Assembly: GCA_046727575.1 (NCBI GenBank)
Contig: JBKPCV010000111.1
Location: 1-7,106 of the forward strand
Direction of reading: 5' to 3'
Length of the DNA: 7,106 bases
Source: DASPTH01 sp046727575
Lineage (GTDB): Bacteria > Actinomycetota > Acidimicrobiia > IMCC26256 > DASPTH01
Both the position numbers and the translations under genes were made by a program. This document shows positions 1 to 6,868 of the stretch, in pieces; position 1 is the first letter of the stretch; each line of letters begins with the position of its first letter. Under the pieces are notes generated by a model. The model searched no databases. It saw nothing but the letters and a program-made list of their open reading frames with translations, and was not told the DNA's origin.

Positions 1-646
1 AGGTTCTCGCCCTCGATCTGCGCGTGGAAGATCTCGCTCACGACGTCGTCGGTTCGCTCGCCGCGCCGGAAGGCGATCGTCTGTCGCCAGTAGGCGTCCA
101 TCTCGCCATACGCCTGCATCGCCTCGGGCCCGACGAAGTCCTGGGAGCCCACCGTGGCGAGGTTCCACTCGAGGAACTTCTCACGGTCGGCGCGGTCCAG
201 GCCCATCAGCTCGCCGACCACGGTCGACGGGATCACCTGCGCGTAGTCGGTGGTGACGTCAGTGCTGCCCTTCTCGCGAAACTGCGCGATCAGCCCACGC
301 GCGAGCTCGCGCACGAACGGCTCCAGCCCCGCGACGCGCGAAGGCGTGAGCACCCGCGACAGCACCGAGCGGAGCTGGTCGTGGCGCGGCGGATCCATGT
401 TGAACATGTTCGTCGGGAGCTGACTCGAGTCGGTGCCGACCAGCACGCCGCGAGCCGACGAGAAGGTGCGCCAGTCGGACATGGCCGGCTCGATGTCGGC
501 GTAGCGGGACACCATGTAGCAGGCCGGGTCGCCCCGTAGTACAGCGGGTGCTCATCGCGCATCACGCGGTAGTACGGGTAGGGATCGTCCCAGAACCGCG
601 GGTCGAACGGGTCGAACTCGAACGTGACCTGATCGACGGTTGTCAT
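1..646 (-). pseudogene. Cytochrome P450, N-terminal half, frameshifted and cut by the window edge
   Basis: Class-I bacterial cytochrome P450 (heme monooxygenase), read leftward from the ATG at 646. Residues 1-37 (MTTVDQVTFEFDPF...PLYY) have the usual P450 N-terminus. The frame is then lost at a four-C run on the plus strand (532-535, GGGG in the gene). Adding one G restores an uninterrupted frame to position 1. It reads DPACYMVSRYADIE, then the C-helix segment MDPPRHDQLR (H89 and R93 contact heme propionates in the family), then PSTVVGELMG. The I-helix, ExxR and heme-Cys regions would lie left of the window. As written, the product either ends in nonsense or restarts at the ATG at 515. The downstream frame has no stops and normal P450 sequence, so the lesion is recent or a sequencing/assembly error. 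It is divergent from the operon at 735. The P450 identity is secure; whether the gene is really broken is not. Confidence 0.85.
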
Positions 647-699
647 TGGGCCCGAGCGTGCCGCGTCCGCAGCGAGTCGCGCAAGCGGCGCTCGGCTGG

Positions 700-728
700 T
701 CGACGGCTCCCTCGCGGCAAGATAGGTT
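700..728 (+). promoter_or_regulatory. Putative sigma-70-type promoter for a leaderless M24 mRNA
   Basis: The 88-bp divergent spacer (647-734) holds TCGACG at 700-705 (4 of 6 matches to TTGACA), a 17-nt spacer, and TAGGTT at 723-728, which fits the actinobacterial -10 pattern TAnnnT. Six bases separate the -10 from the ATG at 735, so the predicted transcription start is the A of that ATG. That would give a leaderless transcript, which is common in actinomycetes. The lack of a clear Shine-Dalgarno before 735 fits this. It is a pattern match only. No convincing promoter was seen for the leftward P450. Confidence 0.45.
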
Positions 729-734
729 GCGGCC

Positions 735-1940
735 ATGAGCTCGCAAGCGGCGCCGGACGCGCCGGTCGTCGACTTTGCCCGCATGCGCGCGGCGCGTCGG
801 GCCCGGCTACGCGACGCAATGGCAGCAAACGGCTTCGACGCAGTCGTGCTGATCGGGCCGTCGAACCAGGAGTATGCGGGAATCCGGCAGCCGCCCGCCG
901 ACGCCATGCGGATGCACCACGAGCCGGTTGTCGTGATCGTCACCGCCGAGGGCTCTGCGCCCTACGTCTGGACGGCGTTCCCGGAAGGAGTGCCCGACGA
1001 CGTCCCCTCCGAGCAGGTCCACGGCCCCCTCTTGCTCGAGTTCGCCGAAGGCGCGCAAGGGCTGGCGGACGCGATCCGCGACGTCGCGCCAGGCGCGGGG
1101 CGGATCGGGTTCGACGAGATCACGTCGCCCATGATCGGCGTGCTGCCCGGCCTGCTCCCCGGTGTCGAGCTCGGCGATGCCACCCTCGCGACCGGCGCGG
1201 CGCGGATCGTCAAGACGCCCGACGAGGTCGCCTGCCTCCGGCGCTCCCAGCACATCAACGAAGTCGCGATGTACGACGTCGAGGCCGCGCTCCGACCCGG
1301 GGTGCGTCAGAACGAGCTGTCGGCGATCTTCCTCCGCGGGGTGTTCGAGCAGGGCGCGTCGAGCAGCATCATCGATCCGATCTGGAACATCACCCCTCTC
1401 TCGATCGCAAGCGGATCGCTCACTGCCAACGGCGACGTGGGTTTCCCCCTTGCGAGCAACGACCGGTTCCTGCGCGAGGGCGACCTCGTTCTTTGCGACA
1501 CCGGCATCACGTGGATGGGCTATCACTCCGACTTCGGCAAGACCTGGATCTGCGGCGTCGACCCGACGCCGACGCCCGCGCAGCAGGAGTGCTTCACGCG
1601 GTGGTGCGAAGTGATCGAAGCGGTGTACGCGGCGATCAAGCCGGGAGTTACCTGCGGCAATCTCGTACGCGCGGCGGCGACCGTCGAGCCGAAGCACGCG
1701 TTGCGTCACTTCTATCTCGGGCACGGCTGCGGGTGCGACAGCGGCGAGCCGCCGTTCATCGGATCCGACCTCGGTCTCGCGCACGACGACACTGTCGAGC
1801 TGGTGCCGGGGATGGTGTTCGTGCTCGAGCCCGTCGTGTGGCGCAACGGCGTCGGCGGCTACCGGAGCGAGGAGATCGTCGTTGTCACCGACGACGGCTT
1901 CGAGAAGCTCACCGCCTACGGCTACACGCCGTTCGGCTGA
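735..1940 (+). CDS. M24-family (creatinase / Xaa-Pro aminopeptidase fold) metallohydrolase, first of a tandem pair
   Basis: A 401-residue cytoplasmic protein of the usual length for prolidase- and creatinase-type M24 enzymes, with an N-terminal creatinase-like domain (about 1-150) and a C-terminal pita-bread domain (about 165-395). All five classical metal-ligand positions can be matched: D255 (LVLCDTG), D266 (GYHSDFGKTW), H330 (LGHGCG), E365 (MVFVLEP) and E379 (GGYRSEE). A two-metal centre that hydrolyses an amide or related bond is therefore plausible. The family motif GHGxGxxxHEPP reads GHGCGCDSGEPP, so the catalytic-helper His is G337. This argues against a standard aminopeptidase and for a small-molecule amidohydrolase or lyase; some M24 relatives act on creatine, ectoine or DMSP. 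It opens a five-gene operon and its paralogue follows after 17 nt. The ATG at 735 is favoured by the promoter placement. The family is sure; the substrate is unknown. Confidence 0.9.
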   Translation: MSSQAAPDAPVVDFARMRAARRARLRDAMAANGFDAVVLIGPSNQEYAGIRQPPADAMRMHHEPVVVIVTAEGSAPYVWTAFPEGVPDDVPSEQVHGPLLLEFAEGAQGLADAIRDVAPGAGRIGFDEITSPMIGVLPGLLPGVELGDATLATGAARIVKTPDEVACLRRSQHINEVAMYDVEAALRPGVRQNELSAIFLRGVFEQGASSSIIDPIWNITPLSIASGSLTANGDVGFPLASNDRFLREGDLVLCDTGITWMGYHSDFGKTWICGVDPTPTPAQQECFTRWCEVIEAVYAAIKPGVTCGNLVRAAATVEPKHALRHFYLGHGCGCDSGEPPFIGSDLGLAHDDTVELVPGMVFVLEPVVWRNGVGGYRSEEIVVVTDDGFEKLTAYGYTPFG

Positions 1941-1944
1941 CGGT

Positions 1945-1950
1945 AGGGAG
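1945..1950 (+). promoter_or_regulatory. Ribosome binding site fixing the start of the second M24 gene
   Basis: AGGGAG lies 7 nt before the ATG at 1958, just after the stop of the first M24 gene. It decides the start. The reading frame stays open far upstream, back to 548, across the first gene, but that stretch has no resemblance to protein families and is a GC-rich shadow. Confidence 0.65.
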
Positions 1951-1957
1951 CAGCTGC

Positions 1958-3145
1958 ATGACCACCAGTCTCCTCGGCACACCCAACATCGGCACCGGCG
2001 CGGTCGAGCACCGCGACCGCGTCGACTTCGCCGAGCTCAGAAGGGCCCGTCGAGCGCGCGTGCTCTCGGAGATGAAAGCGCGCGGCCTCGACGCCTGCTT
2101 CTTCGGGCGGGAGGCAAACGCACGCTACGTCTCGGGTGTGCGCCGGTTGTGGACCGCCCAGACCCGGCCGTTCGTTCCCGCGTGCCTGATCGTGCTCGAG
2201 ACCGGCGAAGTCGAGCTGCTGTCGTTCTCCGCCAGCTACGAGGACATCCCGGCGGAAGTAGGGCCTGACCACTTCTTCCCGGTGACGTGGAACCCGATGA
2301 ACATGATGGAGTGGTTCGAGAAGACGACAGGTGTCCTCGACGCGCGCCGCGTCGGGTTCGACGGGCTGTCACCGTTCTTCGAGGGCCTCCTGCGGCAGAC
2401 ACTTCCCGAGGCGGAGTTCGTCGGGGTCGAGGAGATGATGCGCGACCTCCGACGGCGCAAGCTGCCCGATGAGCTCACGTGCCTGCGTACCGCCGCTGCG
2501 ATCGCCGAGGCCGCGCTCTACGCCGCGGCGGCCGAGGTGCGGCTCGGCGTGACCGAGCACCATCTCCGCGCCACGTTCCTCCACCGAATGTGCGAGCTCG
2601 GAACGTCTCAGTTCGCGCAGCAGGGCACCTTCACCGAGATCGACCCGGGCAAACCGTTGCGGTGGACGACGGGCGACCGCGTGCTCGGCGACGGCACGCT
2701 CGTGGCGCTCGCAGGAGGTGTGCTGTGGGCCGGCTACGAAGGATCGCTGGCGCGCACGTGGTGGTGCGGGGCACAGGGAGGTCCGACCGCCGGTCAGCGT
2801 GCGCTGTTCACGCGCTGGCGCTCGCTGATGGACCGACTGGTCGATCAGTGTCGAGCCGGCGCCAGCGGCGCCGACCTGCGCGCGGCCTATGTGGCGTCCG
2901 CCGAGCCGGAGCCGCAGATGTCGATCGCGTACTCCGTGGGGCTCGGCCACGAAGGCCCGCTCGCGGGGCCGGGCATGAGCCCCGACCTCGAGCGTGCGCA
3001 GGCCATCGAGGCCGACATGGTCGTCGCGGTGCGGGCGTTCCTGGGTGGGGACGACGGCGGGTTCTACGGCGAGGACATGGTGCTGGTCGGCGACGACGGC
3101 CCCGCGCCGCTCACCACGCTCGGCTACGGGCCACTCGCAGGTTGA
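1958..3145 (+). CDS. M24-fold paralogue with degenerate metal site (possible pseudoenzyme)
   Basis: A 395-residue protein clearly paralogous to the preceding gene. Both begin with VDFA..R.ARRAR....M.A.G.DA (residues 22-46 here), and the metal-site region aligns without gaps (LVALAGGVLWAGYEGSLARTW against LVLCDTGITWMGYHSDFGKTW). Of the five M24 ligands only the last Glu survives (E372, GGFYGED). The first Asp is A252, the second S263, the first Glu R359, and the GHG His is replaced (YSVGLGHEG, with V327 at that position and only a displaced H331 nearby). It therefore probably binds no metals. In the M24 fold, creatinase works without metal and Spt16 and Ebp1 are non-catalytic, so it could be a metal-free hydrolase, a binding protein or a structural subunit. 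Since M24 proteins dimerise, a heterodimer with its neighbour is an inference worth testing. The frame is intact and well conserved, so it is not a decaying copy. Confidence 0.85.
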   Translation: MTTSLLGTPNIGTGAVEHRDRVDFAELRRARRARVLSEMKARGLDACFFGREANARYVSGVRRLWTAQTRPFVPACLIVLETGEVELLSFSASYEDIPAEVGPDHFFPVTWNPMNMMEWFEKTTGVLDARRVGFDGLSPFFEGLLRQTLPEAEFVGVEEMMRDLRRRKLPDELTCLRTAAAIAEAALYAAAAEVRLGVTEHHLRATFLHRMCELGTSQFAQQGTFTEIDPGKPLRWTTGDRVLGDGTLVALAGGVLWAGYEGSLARTWWCGAQGGPTAGQRALFTRWRSLMDRLVDQCRAGASGADLRAAYVASAEPEPQMSIAYSVGLGHEGPLAGPGMSPDLERAQAIEADMVVAVRAFLGGDDGGFYGEDMVLVGDDGPAPLTTLGYGPLAG

Positions 3146-3156
3146 GCGCCGTAACG

Positions 3157-3636
3157 ATGCCCGAGCCGCAGTTCGTGTTCAACCACGTGGGCCATTGCGT
3201 GAGCGATCTCGCGCGGGCGCGCCGGTTCTACGAAGAGCTCCTCGGCTTCCAGTTCTGGTGGGAGTTCGAAGTGCCGGACGAGCTCGCGAGCCCAGTGCTG
3301 CGCGTCCCCGCGCCGGTGGGCATGACCGCCGTCTACCTCGTGCGCGACGGGTTCGTGCTCGAGTTGCTCTACTTCGCGGAACCCGACGCCCGGGCGCCGT
3401 GGCGCGAGCGAGTGATGAACGAACCGGGCGTCACGCACATCTCGATGTCGGTCGCCGATTTCGACGGCGTGCTCGCGCGCGTCGGCGACTATGGCGGCGA
3501 GGTTCTCCACGACACGAAGAACGAGAGCGTCGCGTTCGTGCGCGATCCCGACGGACAGCTCATCGAGATCGGCACCATGGACTGGCGCTCCATGATCCCA
3601 CCACTTCCACTTGGAGACGCAGGAGGGGGCACATGA
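3157..3636 (+). CDS. VOC-family (glyoxalase I / epimerase fold) metalloprotein
   Basis: A 159-residue cytoplasmic protein with two beta-alpha-beta-beta-beta modules. The first contains FNHVGHCVSDLARARRFYEE and ends in LELLYF. The second runs from GVTHISMSVADFD to the family signature DPDGQLIEI. The four VOC metal-ligand positions are present as H10, E69, H94 and E137, the His/Glu/His/Glu arrangement of glyoxalase I and methylmalonyl-CoA epimerase. A divalent-metal isomerase, epimerase or lyase is thus more likely than an Fe(II) extradiol dioxygenase, which uses two His and one Glu. It begins 11 nt after the second M24 gene, and its TGA overlaps the ATG of the next P450 (ATGA). The ATG at 3157 is preferred; a TTG at 3142 overlapping the upstream stop is possible and would add five residues. 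The substrate is unknown. Confidence 0.87.
   Translation: MPEPQFVFNHVGHCVSDLARARRFYEELLGFQFWWEFEVPDELASPVLRVPAPVGMTAVYLVRDGFVLELLYFAEPDARAPWRERVMNEPGVTHISMSVADFDGVLARVGDYGGEVLHDTKNESVAFVRDPDGQLIEIGTMDWRSMIPPLPLGDAGGGT
3621..3626 (+). promoter_or_regulatory. Strong Shine-Dalgarno for the first operon P450
   Basis: A perfect AGGAGG inside the last codons of the VOC gene lies 6 nt before the ATG at 3633. It is the strongest ribosome binding site in the operon and fixes the P450 start, although the reading frame stays open upstream. Confidence 0.8.
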
Positions 3637-4832
3637 CGGTTTCGTACAACCCGTTCGACCCGGCCCAGGTCGACCACGATGAAGACGTGCTGACCCAGCT
3701 GCGCCACGAGGCGCGGGTAGCCGAGGTGCTGCCGGGGGTGTTCTACGTCACCCACTACGACGACGTCGCCGAGATCAGCCGCGACGCGAAGCGGTTCCCG
3801 CAGGCGCCGTTCCGGCCGCTCGAGGAAGACACGCGCACGCCCGACGAGCTCCAGCTCGGCGAGTCGAACCCGCCCGGCCATACCAAAGTCCGCAAGATCC
3901 TCGCGTCGGTGCTGAGCCCTCCACGGATCCGCGCGCTGGAGCCGTTGGTCGACCGCGTGTGCGCCGAGCTGGTCGACCGCTTCAAGGCCAAGGGATCCGC
4001 CGACCTCATCGCCGACCTCGGTCGCCCGCTGCCCGCGCAGGTGATCGGTGAGCTCACGGGGGTTCCCGAGGAGGACCGTCACTGCTTGCACGACTACTCC
4101 GATCTGGTGGTCAGCGCGGTGCAGGAACAGGATCCGGAGCTGCAGCAGATCGCGATCGACCGCGTCGCGGAGTTCGACGTGCACTTCCTCGAGGTCATCC
4201 GCGCGCGCCGCGAGGCGGCCGACAAGCCCGACGACGCGATGACCGCGCTCATCGAGTACCGCGACGAGAACAGCACCGGGCTCTCGGACGAGAAGGTGCT
4301 CCTGCACCTGTCGAAGGACCTCATCACCGGCGGGATCGACACGACGACCCACCTCGTCGGCAACCTGTTCTATGACATCCTGTCGACGCCGGGCACGTAT
4401 GAGCGTCTGCGTGACGACCGGTCGCTCGTGCCGACGGCCGTCGAGGAGAGCCTGCGGCACCGGCCGGTGGTGAACGTGCTCTTCCGCCGTCCCGCCGAGG
4501 AGCAGACCGTAGCCGGCGTAGCGATTCCCGCGGGATCGACCGTCGCGCTCGGCTACGCGTCGGCGAACCGCGACGAGTCCGTGTTCGAACGGCCGGAGCA
4601 GTACGACCTCGATCGCGGCGACGTCGTGAAGCGTCACCTCGGGTTCGGGTGGGGCGTGCACCTCTGCGTGGGCGCGCCGCTCGCGCGCCTCGAAGCCGCC
4701 CACGTGCTCAACGTGGTGCTCGACCGCATTCCCTCCATGCGGCTCGCGCCCGGTTACAAGTACCAGCGCGTGAAGATGTTCATGATGCGCGGCCCCGTGT
4801 CACTCGACGTGGAATTCGACACCGCCGGCTGA
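3633..4832 (+). CDS. Cytochrome P450 monooxygenase (first of two in the operon)
   Basis: A complete soluble class-I bacterial P450 of 399 residues, the normal length, with no membrane anchor. Diagnostic motifs are in order: the C-helix segment NPPGHTKVRKI (H83 and R87), the I-helix oxygen-activation motif GGIDTT (233-238, with the D236/T237 acid-alcohol pair), the K-helix ExxR E272-S-L-R275, and the heme loop FGWGVHLCVG with the thiolate ligand C345. It should hydroxylate or otherwise oxidise a small molecule using O2 and electrons from a ferredoxin. Neither the ferredoxin nor its reductase is encoded here. It overlaps the VOC stop by 4 nt and the next P450 start by 1 nt, so the three are probably translated together. 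The C-helix entry reads NPPG where DPPE is usual. I cannot assign a CYP family. Confidence 0.95.
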   Translation: MTVSYNPFDPAQVDHDEDVLTQLRHEARVAEVLPGVFYVTHYDDVAEISRDAKRFPQAPFRPLEEDTRTPDELQLGESNPPGHTKVRKILASVLSPPRIRALEPLVDRVCAELVDRFKAKGSADLIADLGRPLPAQVIGELTGVPEEDRHCLHDYSDLVVSAVQEQDPELQQIAIDRVAEFDVHFLEVIRARREAADKPDDAMTALIEYRDENSTGLSDEKVLLHLSKDLITGGIDTTTHLVGNLFYDILSTPGTYERLRDDRSLVPTAVEESLRHRPVVNVLFRRPAEEQTVAGVAIPAGSTVALGYASANRDESVFERPEQYDLDRGDVVKRHLGFGWGVHLCVGAPLARLEAAHVLNVVLDRIPSMRLAPGYKYQRVKMFMMRGPVSLDVEFDTAG

Positions 4833-6106
4833 TGTCACCGAGTAACCGAGGCTCCATAGAAGCCGTGATCGACTTCTGGGATGTCGGGCTCTTCTCCGGC
4901 GGCATTCCGCACGACCTGTTCGGCGAGCTGCGGCGCGACCGGCCACTCGTCTGGAATCAGGAGTCCCCGGTCGGCACCGGCTTCTGGTCGCTCACTCGCT
5001 ACGCGGACATCGTGCGGGTGAGCCGCGACGCCGCGACGTTCTCGTCGCAACAGCGCGGCGTCATGATGTTCGACACGTTCGTCGAGAACGCGCCCGACGA
5101 CGCGCGCATGATGATCGACCTCGACCCCCCGCTCCACACCCGCTACCGGCGACTCGTCAACCGGGGCTTCACGCCGCGCACCGTCGAGCGGCTCGAGCCG
5201 TTCATGCGCAGGGTGGTGGACACCACCATCGACGCGGTGATCGACAGCGGCCGCTGCGATTTCGCCCGGGAGATCGCGGCCCCGTTGCCGGTCGCCGCGA
5301 TCGCCGAGCTGCTCGGGATCCCCGAAGCGGACTGCCCGCTCATCGCGGAGCTCAGTGACCGCATTTCGGCGGGCGACGACAACGGACCCGCCAACGACGC
5401 CATTGCCGAGCTCTACCAGTACGCCAATTCTCTCGCCGCCCGGAAGCGCAAGGAGATGGCGGAGGGTGCCGAGAGCGGCGACATCGTCTCAGTGTTGCTG
5501 TCGGCGAGCGTCGACGGCGACTCGTTGACCGAGGCGGAGTTCGACCTCTTCTTCCTGCTCCTCGCGGTCGCGGGAAACGAGACGACCCGCGGCGCCACTA
5601 CGAACGGCATGGTGGCGTTCATCGAGCATCCCGACGAGTGGAAGCGTCTCCAGCGCGAGCCGGGCCTCGTCGACACGGCGGTGGAGGAGATCCTGCGGTG
5701 GTCGTGCCCGATTCGGTACATGGCGCGCACCGCGACGAGGGACGTGACGCTCCACCGGCGCACGATCGCGGCCGGCGACAAGGTGGTGCTCTGGTACGCC
5801 TCCGCGAACTTCGACGAAGACCAATTTCCCGACGCCTCCCGCTTCGACATCGGGCGCACGCCCAACGAGCACCTCGCGTTCGGCGGTGGCGGCCACCATT
5901 ACTGCCTGGGCGCGAGCCTGGCACGACTCGAGCTGCGGACGCTCTTCAGCGGGCTGGCACGGCGTTTCGACGGGTTCGCGCTCGGCGTCGACCTCGAGCG
6001 AGTGAAGAACACCTTCGCCAACGGCATTGCCCGCATGCCCGTGACCTTCACGCCCCCGCGCGCGCCGACGACGATCGCTGAGGCCGCCGACTCGCGCCGC
6101 TCCTGA
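4832..6106 (+). CDS. Cytochrome P450 resembling the CYP125/CYP124/CYP142 group
   Basis: A complete soluble P450 of 424 residues. Motifs: MIDLDPPLHTRYRRLVNRGF around the C-helix (H102 and R106), the I-helix AGNETT (247-252), ExxR E286-I-L-R289, YASANFDED (322-330), and the heme loop FGGGGHHYCLG with C358. The AGNETT helix, the SANFDE stretch, the Gly-rich loop and the C-terminal NGIARMPVTF resemble, from memory, mycobacterial CYP125, CYP124 and CYP142, which oxidise terminal methyl groups of cholesterol side chains and branched lipids. A sterol, terpenoid or branched-chain substrate is therefore possible but inferred. The start ATG overlaps the previous stop as TGATG and has no good Shine-Dalgarno, so translational coupling is likely. 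The open frame reaching back to 4649 lies within the preceding P450 and is not coding. It is the last gene of the operon and faces a P450 remnant 21 nt away. Confidence 0.94.
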   Translation: MSPSNRGSIEAVIDFWDVGLFSGGIPHDLFGELRRDRPLVWNQESPVGTGFWSLTRYADIVRVSRDAATFSSQQRGVMMFDTFVENAPDDARMMIDLDPPLHTRYRRLVNRGFTPRTVERLEPFMRRVVDTTIDAVIDSGRCDFAREIAAPLPVAAIAELLGIPEADCPLIAELSDRISAGDDNGPANDAIAELYQYANSLAARKRKEMAEGAESGDIVSVLLSASVDGDSLTEAEFDLFFLLLAVAGNETTRGATTNGMVAFIEHPDEWKRLQREPGLVDTAVEEILRWSCPIRYMARTATRDVTLHRRTIAAGDKVVLWYASANFDEDQFPDASRFDIGRTPNEHLAFGGGGHHYCLGASLARLELRTLFSGLARRFDGFALGVDLERVKNTFANGIARMPVTFTPPRAPTTIAEAADSRRS

Positions 6107-6127
6107 CCTTAGGCCCCGCGTGGCCGA

Positions 6128-6852
6128 TCAGGTGATCGCGGTTCGGGGCAGGACCTGTGTCGGCGACTCGATGCGGTTCAACTGCTCGATTGCGGCTGGC
6201 CAGCGTGAGGGGTTCTGCACGAGGAGCGCGCGCTGCTCCTGGTCGCGAGCGAGCATCACGATCCCAGAACCGATGAGGCTCGACGTCGTGTCGTTACCGG
6301 CCAGCACGAGGAGCAGGCAGAAGCCGAGCAACTCTTCGTCGGTGAGGTGCTCGCCGTCGACCTCGGCATTGATGAGCGCGGTCATCATGTCGTTGCGCGG
6401 GTGTTCTCGTCGCTCCGAGAGCAACTCTGCGAACAAGCCGTAGATGTTGGAGGCTGCGTCCGCGTAGTCGCCCGATTCGGTGATCTCCAGGAAGGACTCG
6501 GTCCAGCCTCGGGAGCGGGGCACGTGTTCTTCGGGGACCCCGATCATCTGGGCGATCACGACGCTCGGCAGGATGGCCGCGAACTCGTGCTGCACTTCGC
6601 ACTCGTTGCTGTCCGCGATCTGCTCGAGCAGCGCACGAGCCGTGGCACGGGCGACGTCCTTGACCTCGGCAACCCGCTTCGGTGTGAAGGCGCGCGAGAC
6701 CAAGGCCCGGAGCGCGGTGTGGCGCGGCGGGTCCATGTAGATCATCTGGGGCAGGAGGCTGTCGGCTTCGTCGACGACACTCGAGAACGTGTTGTGATCG
6801 TGGACCGCCTGCCACACGTCCTCAAAGCGGGTGATCACGTATTGGTCCTTCT
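6128..6852 (-). pseudogene. Cytochrome P450 remnant, truncated at both ends
   Basis: The central part of a third type of P450, read leftward. The frame is recognisable from YVITRFEDVWQAV (a GTG at 6838 is the first possible start; P450-like sequence begins about five codons earlier) through MDPPRHTALRALVSRAF (H40 and R44 counted from the GTG), PSVVIAQMIGVP and an intact I-helix AGNDTT (180-185). The K-helix then reads IEQLNRIESP where EELLRIESP is expected, so ExxR is lost (plus-strand 6173-6184). The protein stops right after VLPRTA. The roughly 100 C-terminal residues, including the heme-ligand Cys loop, are missing. About 40 N-terminal residues are missing too, because the frame runs into the IS6 end at about 6853. 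It cannot make an active P450. It is convergent with the operon and ends 21 nt from it. The identity is sure; any expression is doubtful. Confidence 0.88.
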
Positions 6853-6868
6853 GGGCTGTGTTGCATTG
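6853..6868 (+). repeat. Probable left terminal inverted repeat of the IS6-family element
   Basis: GGGCTGTGTTGCATTG matches the general form of IS6-family ends (GG..CTGTTGCA). It coincides with the breakpoint in the P450 reading frame. The matching right repeat cannot be seen, so the outer base and the repeat length are estimates. The 8 bp just outside (6845-6852, GTCCTTCT) would be the target duplication if the insertion was simple. Confidence 0.6.

Noticed and set aside
548..1957. A long open frame continuous with the second M24 gene, suggesting an 865-residue fusion protein
   Set aside because: The upstream part overlaps the first M24 gene in another frame, is Arg/Ala-rich with no family resemblance, and the true start at 1958 has its own ribosome binding site.
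807..1982. A 391-codon open frame on the minus strand opposite the first M24 gene
   Set aside because: The plus-strand protein matches a known family with all motifs. The antisense frame is the usual GC-rich shadow with no recognisable domains.
3489..4703. A 404-codon open frame on the minus strand opposite the first operon P450
   Set aside because: It is a shadow of a complete, motif-confirmed P450. Its sequence is compositionally biased and matches nothing I recognise.
6107..6127. GGCC...GGCC as a bidirectional terminator between the convergent genes
   Set aside because: The stem is only 4 bp, is self-complementary and has no T-rich tail on either strand. It is too weak to call.
6839..6868. 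An outward promoter from the IS end driving the P450 remnant, as in IS26 hybrid promoters
   Set aside because: On the outward strand the -35-like sequence is only ATGCAA and no good -10 lies at the right distance.
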